This document shows positions 52,010-64,000 of a DNA stretch of 64,000 bases, one piece after another. Source of the DNA: Ridgeia piscesae (taxonomy: Eukaryota; Annelida; Polychaeta; Sabellida; Siboglinidae); NCBI GenBank assembly GCA_025642075.2, contig JAODUO010000130.1, positions 440,001 to 504,000 on the forward strand, in the 5' to 3' direction. A model generated the notes under the pieces. That model did no database searches. It worked only from the letters and a program-made list of their open reading frames with translations, and was not told the origin of the DNA. Numbering within the stretch: position 1 is the stretch's first letter; each line of letters opens with the position of its first letter. A program made the translations under genes and the position numbers.

Positions 52010-54729
52010 CTGTTTAAAGTATACCTGGTGCTGCAATATTTTACATTTGTTATCTGAAATTAAGATATGACCTCACGGTCACGATTAAGCCATGTACTTC
52101 ACAACATGTTTATTTTACCATGCACCATGTGTTTCAGTGATCTTTCAGGCGGTTGTGTTAATGCCTGTATTGTGTAACTAATGCCTAATGGGTTAATAAG
52201 GTTATTGAAGGCAATTTGTTTAGTGAATTGACCTGAATAGAAAGGTGATCATAACAGCAAATACAACATTTTACATTGTGTGCTGGTGAATTTAGCACTG
52301 AAGCAACAGTAAGAAGAGGTTGGCATGTGTTCAAAATGTGCAGTCTTACTATTGGTGTTCATCACATTACTTTGATATAATGCTGAAAAAATATTTTATG
52401 TAAGCTATATTATTAATATTGTATAAGGAAATATTGATTAACTTGCACACACAGGGACCAATGATTGTACGGGTTGCTTATTCTGTGGTAACCAACATTA
52501 TTTTACTGTCTTCAAAAGACATTTCATGTATGATAGTGTATTTGCTTGTACAGTTTCTGAGTGTGGTGGTGTAGTAGTTCGCACATCCGCCTCGCATGCC
52601 AGCGCCATGAGGTAGACACTCGCACTGAACTGGCATGTTGTATGTGCATAAAACCAGACTCAAAGTTGTCGATTGTATTCCTTTTGATTCTGAAGTCATG
52701 ATGTTGTCCGTTGTGTCTCACTTAGGTACATAAAAGATCCATAGAGGGTGACAAGCATCATGGTAGTTACAACCCACTGTGTCTGTACAGAAAGGTAGTC
52801 TAGATGTGTGATATTCTCAAAAAGTCTGACTGGTTGAATGAGATATCACAAGAAATGGACATTTACAGACTAGTCAATTAATAGAATATTGCTGACACCA
52901 TAACATTTTTTTTAAATAAAATATTATTTTATGCCATGTAAAATGTGACTTAGAAACGGTGTTGGATTCTCAGCAACTTGATTGGACTTACGCTGTACAA
53001 CTATACCACTTGTATGAAAAATAAAAGTTGTAACTTTTTGTTCAGATCTATTGAACTGATCCACATACAGTATGTCGTTTAAAGCACGGACTTATATGCA
53101 TATAAGTCCATGGTTTAAAGGTTGCCTGTTTAGTACACCTAGCACTTATCAGGTGGTGCTGCACTACGGCTAGTGCAATCAAATTGAAATTGTTTAATTA
53201 AGTTACAGACTCAAAAGTGTTGCTATACAGAGCCGGGATAGTGGCAAAAGGAGGGTAAATGGGGCCATATTGACATTAGGGACCACTTGCCACTAAATAG
53301 TGACTAGTGGAGCAAAATGGGGCTTATGGCACTGACTAAAGGGCACTGGTAGCACAAAGGGTGGCTAGTGGCATTTAGAGGGGGTAATATTGGTATCGAA
53401 CAGCCAGGGTTGGTAGCATCAAAGGGGATGGTGCTACTACTTATATTATCTTATTAATTGTTCTGTTCCGCTTTAATCTTAAATCTGATAAGATAAAATA
53501 GACTAAGTCTTGATGTTTTTCTTATATTTTTTAAGAACAATATGCCGTAGTGTTATATTTGCAAGCAGCCATATGGACCTGGTGGACACCTTTTTAAATC
53601 TAGTTTGGCAGATGATTTTTACTTCCATTAGTATATGCCTTGGCACATACCTCCACCCTATTATATATATTATCCTTTTTTTTTACGTAATGACAAATTA
53701 CCTGCATGGCTTAATTTGTTTTGCCATTTTTTGGGTGTGGTTTTTACGAGGGGTTTGCTAACAAAATTATCATAATTGACACAGTCACGTATAGACGATA
53801 GCCATAATCTTTTAGTCATGTTAAACTGTCGATTATGTAGAACTTCAAATAAAATAAAAGCCTAGTAAAGACAATTCAACGATTACTGCAACAGCAACAT
53901 GGGAAATTGCACGTGTTGTTGATTTGACATTATGCAAATACGCAGTTGCTGGCGGGTCGCAAAGTGCTTGGTCACGTGACGATTTATTTGGCATGTAGGG
54001 GGTCTGGGCATGCGCAATCGGGATGTATCCATGCCGCGAATACAATGTTTGACAGTTCGACTTCAAAGAGTTGCGTTTCCTGCCGTTTTGCGCACATATT
54101 TAGCAAATCTTTCACGGAAAAGGGATATACAGGGTAATTATGTTCACTTGGCAGTACATGTGATAAAATAATTGCTTGAAGGGAAGCGAAACGTAGCTTT
54201 TGAATGAAAATGCCCTTTCCATCCTTGGCAAGTGACAGTGTGCGAGGCCGAGGTTCGAGTGTGCGTTCGCTCGCCTGGCTCTTCACACTCGTTCAAAGGG
54301 TCTGGTACGTTCGATGGTTCGACTAGTATAATATTATAGTTCTGAGGCCTGTATAGTTTCACACAATAAATCACAACACTTGATTTAAGCGTTTGACGTA
54401 TTACATGCAAGTGGTATTACAACGTGTCCTTAACGTATGCCGTGCTTATAAATTATGTACTTTTCATGTCATAACGGGGCCTGCCGTGTAACCCTAGCTG
54501 TCCGCTGTGTAAATCCTAAAATAATTATCTAAATTGTAAATGACTAATGCAAGGCTTTGTTACATTTGAATCATGATTTATGTGTGATCCTTTGCATCCC
54601 TACTTCCCTAGCATAGTTTGGTAAACATCACTTGAAACTGAGTAGAATTGATCTATATATGTGGGAGTAGCTTGCCTGACAATGTTTTACAATATGTTCT
54701 GGTCACCGACAGGCTTTCTTTCCTTTCAG
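52010..54729. other. XYLB 3' flank and GLIS2 5' flank
   Basis: AATAAA at 53,019-53,024 is a possible XYLB poly(A) signal. About 52,563-52,740 carries a weak tRNA-SINE-like segment (GGTGTAGTAGTTCGCACATC, then GAGGTAGACAC). No coding region is recognised. A CpG-containing stretch at 53,940-54,300 is the most promoter-like part before GLIS2 and may include an untranslated first exon, since the first coding exon begins right after a splice acceptor. Confidence 0.45.
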
Positions 54730-57700
54730 ATGGGAAACGAGACAGGGGCTGGAGACCGGAAAGGACACTGCAACGATAGAAAGAAAGAATGCAGTCCCAA
54801 TGGAAAAGTATTGCCCAGCCACCTGGTGGATACAAAGCACAACGGTGAACTATAAATCATTGAAAAATCATTAGAAAAATAATTGTGGAGTGTATATAAT
54901 TTATCTAAAAAAAATTCCTTCTAGAATTGTGTAGCTTTTTGGGACGATTTTCATCATATCCTGATTTGCTATGGATTTACTTCAAATGAAAAAGTACACA
55001 TCTCTCACATACAACACATAATGTTCATTGACAAACTTATAGCCCCTGCTAAACCACAAATACCATTGATACTGAGCTGACAAGATGCAGTTGGATATTG
55101 TTTGATGAAAGGCAATTTTTTTACATTGTAAAAAAATTGTTTACAATAAATTTTAAAAACTAACAAAGATAAAACAATTCATATCTAGAATACACATTTC
55201 ATTGTAATTATCTTCTCCAATTGGTAAATCGAACGTCGGTCATGCAAAGACGCAATTAAATAACTTGACATAAGTGGCTGGAAGGGATATACTGGTACCT
55301 TATCAATATTGATGAGTTAACATGATGTGTTTTGTGTTTGTTTATGTGTATTCATGTCTTTACTTTCTTACCTTTTGTTCAGGAGACGTCTTGGAGAAAA
55401 GCACACATTCAAAACCACTTGTGTCTGCAGCCAGTGATGCCGCAGACATCTTGGAATGTCTGCGACAACAACTAGCAAATGGGAACGCATCTTACATTTC
55501 TAAAATCCCAAGTGAAATGATAGCATATCCCGTCGACAAGTTAAACAGTTGCTGTGGTCATAAATCAGCCACAGAAGATGCTGCAGAGAAAAGTAGCGTG
55601 TCAAATGTCTCTTTTGGGATAGATGCTACAAAGGACCCATGTGAGGATATGTTGAACGATAAATGGAAGTCACAGCAAGTGCAAGCAGAGTCACAATCTC
55701 TCGTGTCTCAATCAGAGGTCACAGTCAAAGGTCAGAGGTCAGTGACGAGCAGCTATTGTGGTCTGATGACAGGACTCACTGGAGAGGTACATGTTGCGTC
55801 CATTGGTCATCTGGACAGTTCTAGTGGACATGCAGTGGTGGACAGTCATCAGAGACTGCCTGTTTCAACGGCACTGGATCAGTCATGTGATCACTCAAAC
55901 ACTGGGGACGTGACAAATATTAACACACCCAGACCCGGGGGTGGAAATTTGCTGGGCACAAAAAACTTTCATTGTGGTGGTCAAACAGTTGCCATTGCAA
56001 CAAGTGGCCATTCTGTTGCCATGGCGACAGACTGCATGCAGTTAAACCAACTGCCTCTTTTAGCATCGTATGACAGTGCTATCGTGGTGCGTCGCAACGT
56101 CGTAGACAAATATGCAGCATCTGACATCGGTTTGCTGCAGTCAAATGTGGTGACACAGCATGTCGATGGCATGGTCTTAGTGCCAGGATCTGCCCTGGTG
56201 GCAAGTTATGGCCTTACGGTTCCCGTGTCACATGTGTTGAATACAGCCGCCCTGTCAGATGTGATTCTAGACAACCAGTTACTTGCACAGACGGACACCA
56301 AGGACCGCACCAGTCCAGTGCATAGTCAGGTAAACTACCTACTACGTTCACAGGTAGGATCATAAATGCCCAACCTCCAGACCAGGTAACTTGGTAGCAT
56401 TCCTCAGCAGCTACAGTTCATTGTGTTCCTGATAAGGACAGACATCAAGCTATCTATTATCTAGTTGTTACTTTGATAGAGGGCTCTACGTAATAAATAC
56501 ACAGAAGGTGTCTCACAAAGCATTTTTACTGGATTGTTTTCAGGTTGTTGACGTTTTGCAATGTCACACCATCATCAAACTGTGGGTGATAGATACAGAC
56601 CCTAGCTCGTTTGTGTAGCTCAGTGCAGTCATTAGGGCACCTTAAAACATTTTACTGTTTACCCCTCACCCCTGGCAGATTTTTTTATTCCAATGCCAGC
56701 TGCAACTAATCACGTGAACAGGCAATCAAATTCCGTGCCTGATATATATGACTAAGTAGACACTGTATTGAGATGTCCAACAACTTGGCATAAGTGACTA
56801 AGTAGACACTGTATTGAGATGTCCAACAACTTGGCATAAAAGTAGTATCATTCACAAAGAAGGTAACTTGATGTGGGTTACAATTGTTATGAACAGGATG
56901 CCAGCTGAATAGTATATTTGGGTAGTTGTAATCATCAAACACCCTTCTGTGTACTAACCTTTGTAGATGATCATGCTGCAAAGACACACTATGCAGTGTA
57001 ACAGTAACACGCTGCAAACAATTGTGAAAACATTGCACTGTATATAATTGACATTCACCTCAACTTTACAACATTTTCTGGCTGTTTTCTGTCTTTCCAG
57101 CTGCCGTCTGTGAACTCCCGACTGCTGGCCGAGCCACGTCAGTGTCGTTGGACTCAGTGTCACCAAACATTTGACAGTATAGACGCACTTGTGAACCACG
57201 TCAATGACACGCACGTGAAGATGGAGAGAGACGTGGAGTATAGGTGTCGGTGGGAGAACTGTCTTCGCAATGGCAAGGGCTTCAACGCCAGGTGAGGGAC
57301 TGGCTGACAGAGGCGGGGGGGCAAGGGGAGAGATCAAAATTCAAAGCACCAGGGGACCAATCTTTAAAAAAAATGTGTTGTTAAATTTAATTATTTGTTT
57401 TCAAAACGCAAATATCCAGTGCCATATTATAAAGAACACTATTTCCATGACACACCGGCGACAATGTCCCGCTGACGCGTCATAGTGTTGACAGTGTTCA
57501 TGTATTCAAGGTCACGGTTAATGATCAAAATTGGTTTTAAAGAGCAAAATCGAGTTTAAGAGTTCATAACAACGTTGGTGAAATGGTCCCCAGGTTTTGT
57601 AGTTATAATCACAAAAATGTAGAACAATTATTTTATTGATGCAGCTTATCTATGTGAAACATAAGCGCCTTTTACAGTGAGAATAAATTATGTCATGCCG

Positions 57701-59902
57701 GGAGAAAAACCACTGTCAAGACTGTTTATTTCAGATTAGTTATGCTACTGAAATGCATTGTTCTTGAATTGGGATTTCCGGAGTGAAGTTATCCCTGCAC
57801 AAGGATTAGATACAGGGGGAAGGTTCCAGATGACTAAGGTGATAGGTAGCCATGTGTCTTGCACTCAACCAGTCGCTCAACTTAAAGCCACTTTCAGGCA
57901 ACAAAACTGAATTAGAACCGGCATGTAAATGACCACAAAGTGGCTTCGGAGACGTAACTTTATGCAGAAACCCATCCACCCATCATTTGGATGGGTAAAA
58001 CCCCGTTGTGGACAGGTAGAAATATTGGTGGTCGAGGAAAAATGAAGGAGCAAAAGAGGTTTTCAAAAATCATAGACATTGTCAGTTATGCCCTGAAAAT
58101 GGGTGTCACGTGAGTGTTTGTAGTTTGTTTTAGGTCATAATGCACATCTCAACTGGCTTGTATGTGTGTGTGTTAACATCTATGTGTGCACCAAAAAAAG
58201 TGACTACTAAAAAAATTCATGCAAAAGGCCCCGTTTAGAGCAAAGACCAGAATCTACCTGCTGTTCATTAGGAGTGAAGACTGGTTTGTCCTGTTGTCAT
58301 CTGAAGTGGTGTTGTCAGGTACAAGATGTTGATCCACGTGAGAACTCACACAAATGAGAAGCCACACAGGTGTGTGATGTGCGGGAAGAGTTTCTCACGC
58401 CTTGAGAATCTCAAAATACACAACAGATCACACACAGGTAAGATATAATACCTAAAGTGTCTGAGTAAAAACGGGGCCCCGAATAATTGGTAAAAAAAAC
58501 ATTATACAGTACAATGCCCTTGATTCACAGCACAGATCTGGTATCCGGACCTACCTGGTACCTCAATTTTGTCATTAGAATAATGTTTTGCTTTTGTCCA
58601 AATTTGTACATTGTTAGTTTCATCCTTCCTAATCCCATGCATCTATATGTGACGAGAATATTGTAATTATTGTACTTCAATTTAGAAGCCTTTGTGTTAC
58701 CACTGTGAACGATATATCAATATATGTCGATGCAAACCAGATCGCTCTATGGGCTATAAAAGTGCAATATTTTCATAACACAAATATATCTGGGATTAAG
58801 TTAAATGTTGGAACTAAAGCACAGACATATATAGTGTAGGCGAAAATGTCGTGATAATGACTTCACTGGTCAGTGCCAGGAAGATTACACACAAGTTTGA
58901 TTTTAGATAACTGGAAGTTGAAACCTGTGCTTCTGACTATTTCGAACCTTAGAGGCTTCATGGTCTGTCAGGTAGTTACATCTCCCTGGGGTCAAGGTTC
59001 ACTTGCCTCATTTTCATTTTCTTCCGTAAACTATTGACCTATGGTCTGTGGATGTACCATTTGGCTGTGTATTTAAAGGGAGGCGATCAGTTCCTCTACC
59101 TCTCCTGTCATGAAAGTTGTGTAGTTGAATCACAATGATGACCCCACACCAAATATGGGCAGTGACATACGACTGGGTGATGCCTAATGCCCTTCGTTTC
59201 TTCCTCCATATGTGTGAGGCGGTATTTATAAATATTGTTTTGTGTGCAGGTGAGAAACCATACATCTGTCCATTTGATGGCTGCAACAAGGCATACTCAA
59301 ACTCGAGTGATCGCTTCAAGCATGTTCGCACCCACCAAATGGACAAGCCGTACTACTGCAAGATGCCAGGATGTACAAAGCGCTACACCGATCCAAGCTC
59401 CTTACGTAAACACATGAAAATCCACGGTCACAACGTACAGCAAACGATCCCGCACAAGAACAGTGGTGCGACGAATGCGACGGCGCAGTCGAAACTACAG
59501 TTACCAGATTCGTCCACTGACACGAGCGACTTGTTGACAGTTTCCCCGAATGCGGCGCTAAGTCACTCCTTGCCGACGCAAGTGATGTCGCTGAGTGGTA
59601 ACATGGTGCATGTGTCAACCCTAGCATCAAATCCACTCCTGTCATCGACAATGTTGACTTGTGTGCCGCAGTCACACACGACATCAACGCAGACCGATAA
59701 CCCAGTTGTTGCCATGGCGAGGATCCTTGAACTGCCATCGAAGGAGCTCTCAGAGGAGGAGGAAGAAAAGACACAAGACCATCCTCTGGATCTGTCGACG
59801 AGTCCACTGTCGTCCCACGGTGCAGATGACAGCAGCAATGACAGTTGTCATGGTGCCACAATGGTGCTGCCATCTAGGTGGCAACTCATGAGTACAGAGT
59901 AA
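54730..59902 (+). CDS. GLIS2: GLIS2-like zinc-finger transcription factor, 5 coding exons, 674 aa
   Basis: Exons: 54730-54844, 55383-56329, 57101-57291, 58319-58437, 59250-59902; all phases agree. Five C2H2 fingers span residues 369-516. The first two are of the atypical GLI/ZIC sort: C-x4-C with VNHVNDTH, and CRWENC with GFNARYKMLIH. Fingers 3-5 carry [22 protein letters not shown] and TDPSSLRKH. The finger-1 helix ([11 protein letters not shown]) and the link HTNEKPHRC match GLIS2 better than GLIS1/3. The family acts in the nucleus on G-rich GLI-type sites. Residues 40-354 are Ser/Thr-rich and unstructured-looking. A C-terminal HPLDLST motif (636-640) fits the CtBP-binding consensus. The coding start follows an acceptor directly, so at least one 5' untranslated exon should exist upstream. 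Confidence 0.95.
56748..56838. repeat. Short tandem duplication in GLIS2 intron 2
   Basis: Two nearly exact copies of about 46 bp: GTGACTAAGTAGACACTGTA followed by TTGAGATGTCCAACAACTTG GCATAA. Confidence 0.85.
59783..59797 (+). other. GLIS2: PLDLS CtBP-binding motif in GLIS2-like protein
   Basis: Pro-Leu-Asp-Leu-Ser follows an acidic EEEEEK run. PxDLS is the established CtBP co-repressor docking sequence, and vertebrate GLIS2 is reported to bind CtBP1. Confidence 0.75.
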
Positions 59903-60980
59903 CACTTCACCAATCTCGACACTGTCAGAGATGTACATTTGATAATAATTTTTATATAATATTATTATGTTATAATTTTTATTGTGTTGTAAATCGGTAG
60001 AGTCCATTTAAGAGGATTCAGGTATCTTACATGGGCAGTCAACACCAAATAAGACAAATAAGCTACTCATGTGTTCATAATATTATGTTGATCATTTGCA
60101 GATATATAAAAAGAATATATTTTAATTAACTTCAAGGCTGACATCAGTAATTTTATTTGTGAAAAATTCCACAGAAATTGGTAATATTAAGGGTTTCTGT
60201 TTTTACAGATTATTCAATACTAAATACAGTGTGACCATTAACAGTTTAAAGATTAAAAATTGTTTACAAACAGTTGTAATGTTAAAAGAATATTGGACCT
60301 ACAAATTGATCTTGTTCATCCATATAATTCATCTTTAGATGTCACTACAATATTGTCACCTTGAAACTAACTCTTTCTTGCATGGTATGGTGTAGCGTGG
60401 CTGCTTTCCTGTAGTGTTTATCATGTCATTTTGGGATATGTTAAACATGTGATAATTGTTATTATTGGCATGTTGACTACTTTGATTCGTCTAACACCTT
60501 AATGTAAAGAAATGTGGCTTTGTCAATTTTTTTGTTAAAAAATCACGTACGATTTCTGGGCGTAGATGTGGGACTGTAGCTTTAATTGTCCGTTATTACC
60601 TCTTTACTCAGGTCAGATTGGAACCAGTGCGGGACTTGGTACAGTGGAAACCAATGGCAGATTTCACCGGGTATTATGTCATTCATAATAGTTCTTACCA
60701 ATGCTTTCTGCAATAGGGACTTAACATAAAAACGTCTTGCCCATTTAGAACTCGGCATTAAAATCTTTTTTGTTAAAACCATTTACACTTTTTTGTTGAA
60801 CTTTTGTTCTTCACTCCTGACAGAAGGAGTGTCAACTGTAGAAATGTATGCTTGTTGTTCCCATTATTACAATGTGGTCACTTAAAACAAATATAGATTT
60901 TTCGCTCCAACAAATTTGCAATAGAGTTTGCATCCTGCTCCTGAAAATCAACAATTTGGTATATCTGTGTACAATTTGTG

Positions 60981-61019
<39 letters not shown>

Positions 61020-61620
61020 AGGTATAAAATTATTCATAATTATAAGTTACATATGGAATAGTTTGATATTAAAGCCTGGTGGCTTCATAAACGTGTACAG
61101 TTAGTGATTGGAAATATGGCTAAGTGTTCTGCCAGGCAAATCTACCAATTGTGTCATATTTATTGTGTTATTTATTAAATGTACATATTTTTACGTATTT
61201 CACAATAATTTTTGTGTAAATTATTTTACACAGCTACCATATACTGGTAGAATAAACTGAATGTTTACATTGGTTGTTTGTTTCATATTTACCGGTAGTT
61301 TTCACTAAAAACAACACGAAGAAACCATTTTTGAACTAAAACAGTAAGAACCTTGAAATTGGTCTACATCAATGGAGCATTACAAAACGTACAGTATTAT
61401 TGGTGAAATGACTTGGTTTTCCCATTTCCACCGTAACCACTTTTCTATGAACATTCCCGAAGGGGTGGCCCACACAAAATCATTATGATATCAGCTGTCC
61501 CTGGCTCCTCCTAGACAGGTGCTTCACTCATTCCTTCATTTCCCTCCTCAGACTACTGTCGTCTCAACTACCAATTGGCGATTTCAGAAAACACGATGTA
61601 TTAATTTTAGAGTTATGAAC
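59903..61620. other. GLIS2 3' UTR and intergenic DNA
   Basis: AT-rich with no ORF of interest. AATAAA at 61,251-61,256 is a candidate distal poly(A) signal, which would give a 3' UTR of about 1.35 kb. An (AT)n run lies at 60,983-61,017. Confidence 0.5.
60983..61017. repeat. (AT)n microsatellite
   Basis: About 17 AT dinucleotides. Confidence 0.95.
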
Positions 61621-61622
61621 AT

Positions 61623-62475
61623 GTGTATTTGAAATCAGGACTAAGCCCATTCCTGTTTAGTGTGGTACTAGATGTCATCAGCGAAGAGTTCAGATGCGGG
61701 CTGCCATGTGAACTGCTGATTGCTGATGATTTGGCAGTAGTAATAGATACAGAGGAGGAGATGGCTTGGTTGGCAGATTGGGACGGAGAGCAAGGGACTA
61801 AAAGTCAACACCGGGAAAACGGAAGTGATGGTCAGCAGCAGGAGAGGAACAAAAGCAAACATCAAAGACAGTCAAGGCCCGAGCCTCAGACAGGTGAAAA
61901 ATTCAAATATTTAGGTGTCACCATCAGTGAAGAAGGGGATCAGAGGAAGCAGTAAGAGTCAGTGCAGCGTGGGGCAAGTGGAGAGACCTATCCGGAGTCA
62001 TCAGTGACAAGAAAATGCCAAGGAAACTAAAGATCAAGCTCTACATGATTGTCATTAGAACAGTACTTTTGTATGGAGCAGAATGTTGGACAGTTAGAAA
62101 GAAGGAGGAACAGATTCTCGAGAAAACAGAGATGAGGATGTTGAGAAGGTGTAACACTGAGAGACAAAGTAAAGAATGTGGACATCAGGAATGAGCTGGG
62201 AGTGAATAGCATAAATGAGAAAGAGAGATGAGACTACGCTTGTATATGGACATATGCAGAGAATGCAACGACGTGAGAGCAGTTGTTGACATGAGCTAAG
62301 TGATGGGGAAAAGAGCAAGAGGCAGACCAAGAGGAAGATGGATGGATGGCATCCCAAGGGACATGCAAGAATAGCGGATCACCCCGGATGATGGCCAGGA
62401 CAGAACATCCTGGATGTCAAGAATTCGGACCGCTGATCCCCACCTAGTGGGGAAAAGCGAGGAAAAAGAAGATTT
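61623..62475 (+). mobile_element. RTE-like LINE 3' fragment, plus strand
   Basis: Translation gives GLSPFLFSVVLDVISEEF, LLIADDLAVV (degenerate of the YADD catalytic block), KYLGVTISEEGD, RTVLLYGAECWTV and GKRARGRPRGRWMDG across at least three frames. The ADD motif reads IADD, with Ile in place of Tyr. The 3' end AGTGGGGAAAAGCGAGGAAA matches the opposite-strand copy at 48.7 kb. Confidence 0.9.
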
Positions 62476-63171
62476 GAGATACACCTATCAATAACTTTGT
62501 CGTATTTGGAGGAAATACCAAAACAAATACTATAGCAAAAATGCAAGCAAATATAGAAGCCTATATTTGTGTGACTTGTCCGCAAACCGGTTTATTCTTG
62601 GCGGGAAAATTGGCGGATGTAGAGGTTTGAAATTGGTGGTGTATAAAATTTGAAAAACAAGCGGAAATATTGATTGATAAGTATTATTCTTGTGTTAAGG
62701 TTATTCATAAAGTTGTACTGGACATATATTGAGTAGTAGTTTTGGTTAAAGTTTGTTAGTTAACAGTATTTTTGAACAAATTAGTATAGTGGGTGATAAT
62801 AGGGTAATCTAGGCTTCGACAAGTTGTAAACAAGATTGAGCAAATCTCTTTATTTGATATAGTATATAAGAGATAAAGCAATAAGAGTAACAACTACATA
62901 TGTAAGATAATACTGTGAATATGTATCATTGTTATTAAAAATAAACAAGCGTTTTAGTAGGAAACCCTTGTTTGTTTATATAGGTAGTGTCCAACGTTTC
63001 CGCTAGGGAACGGTACCGGGCCAGTACAAACTAAACTTATTGTTCATGGTAGCATAGGTAGTAAGTTGTTTATAACATAAAGTGTGCTGCAGTTGCTGTA
63101 CACAATAAACAAACAGACTTTCTAAAGACTAAGTTGGTTTAAACTAAGAGTTGATTTTGACAAATCGCAAT

Positions 63172-64000
63172 ATGGCACCTGGCAAGCGGCAAGTGAAGGC
63201 AAGGAGGCACTTGGTGTGTAACCACTGCCACAGCTTGGTGGATTTTGCCGTATCGGGGTACGGAAAAACTTGGTCAGAGACAACGGAGGAAGGGTTTACG
63301 TTCCAATGTTCAAGGTGTTGGAAAGTGGACTGTCTGACAGCAGAGTTAGCTAGGCTAACGGATATTGTGAAGGGGATGGAGAGTGGAGGGAGGGTGATTG
63401 CAAGGACAACAGATGGAGAAAGAACAACAGGAAACATGACATGCAGGAAGGTGACAGGGGAGAAAGTGACAGTAGAGAAGGAGGGAGGGACAAGGAGACA
63501 GGAGATGAGAGAAGTAGATGCGATAGGAGGAAAAACGAATGAAAGAAAGGAAGTGAGAGGTGATGTGACCAAACGGAAGTCAATAACAAGGACGATGACA
63601 GGAAGAAAAGAGACCGGAAAGAAAGGAACAACAGAGAAAGCGACAGGGGGAAAGTCAGCAACCAGGGAGATGCAAAACGGAGGAGCTACTCTGAAGCAGT
63701 GATCGAGGGGGCATTGAGAACAGAAAGGGTATTTATGGGAGACTCCATTTTGCGAAAGACAGACAGGACATTAAGCAAAGGAGAAGACGTTGTTGTTTGT
63801 CTTCCGGGGGCTAGGATAGAACATGTGACTGAACGGGTAGAGAACGTAGTGGGGCATGGCCAAGGGGGGACTATATTAGTACATGTAGGGACGAACAATG
63901 CAGACAGGGATGGAACAACCAGGATAGTAAAGAGATACAGAGAGTTGGTAGAGACACTGAAGAAGACGAGAGTTGAACAGATCATACTTTCAGGAATCTT
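63172..64000 (+). mobile_element. LINE ORF1-like: Cys-rich finger plus SGNH/GDSL esterase domain, frameshifted and cut by window end
   Basis: The first frame (ATG 63,172 to stop 63,702) starts with a Cys/His motif (LVCNHCHSLVDF, then FQCSRCWKVDCL) and becomes a Lys/Arg/Thr/Glu-rich repeat-like segment. From about 63,670 a second frame carries RRSYSEAV, then FMGDSILRKTD (GDS block with the nucleophile Ser), VVVCLPGARIEHV and VHVGTNNADRDGT (GTNN block). This order is known for ORF1 of CR1-type LINEs. Loss or gain of a base near 63,665 separates the halves. The remainder of the element would lie beyond the window. Confidence 0.75.

Overview
This is a gene-poor, repeat-dense stretch of an invertebrate nuclear genome, most likely from an annelid. 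Its introns obey GT-AG rules and its genes are monoallelic multi-exon genes. The clearest clue is a secreted globin at 5.6-9.2 kb with the annelid extracellular-haemoglobin layout: a signal peptide, one Cys near each end, and introns after B12 and G7. It also carries a third Cys exactly 11 residues after the distal His, the position of the proposed sulfide-binding free cysteines of siboglinid and some polychaete haemoglobins. I could not run a search, so the species is not determined.

Three conserved protein-coding genes were assembled exon by exon from splice sites and reading phase, all on the + strand. (1) The extracellular globin has 3 exons and 167 aa. (2) A complete xylulose kinase (XYLB) has 19 coding exons over 26.0-52.0 kb and 531 aa. 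(3) A complete GLIS2-like five-zinc-finger transcription factor has 5 coding exons over 54.7-59.9 kb and 674 aa. The three have no evident functional link. XYLB and GLIS2 are head-to-tail neighbours 2.7 kb apart.

The rest is mobile and tandem-repeat DNA. Non-LTR retrotransposon remnants lie at 1.8-3.9, 5.5, 18.5-21.1, 47.5-48.0, 48.6-49.1, 61.6-62.5 and 63.2-64.0 kb. A decayed Mutator-like transposase lies at 22.8-24.5 kb, a probable non-autonomous hAT element at 38.8-40.3 kb, and a fold-back element at 27.4-27.75 kb. SINE-like and other dispersed families occur in several copies. Tandem arrays are numerous: 53-bp, 36-bp, 19-bp (4.4 kb long), 64-bp, 26-bp, 29-bp and many microsatellites.

The most unusual structures are in XYLB. 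The 5' half of exon 10, with its 3' splice site, has been amplified about 24-fold in the intron just upstream, making a ladder of decoy acceptors. Exon 1, with its upstream DNA, is present twice with identical coding sequence. A separate unexplained region at 16.9-18.5 kb (- strand) holds a compact group of acidic, low-complexity, possibly spliced ORFs with promoter-like direct repeats and a poly(A) signal overlapping a stop codon. Its origin, host or viral, is unknown.
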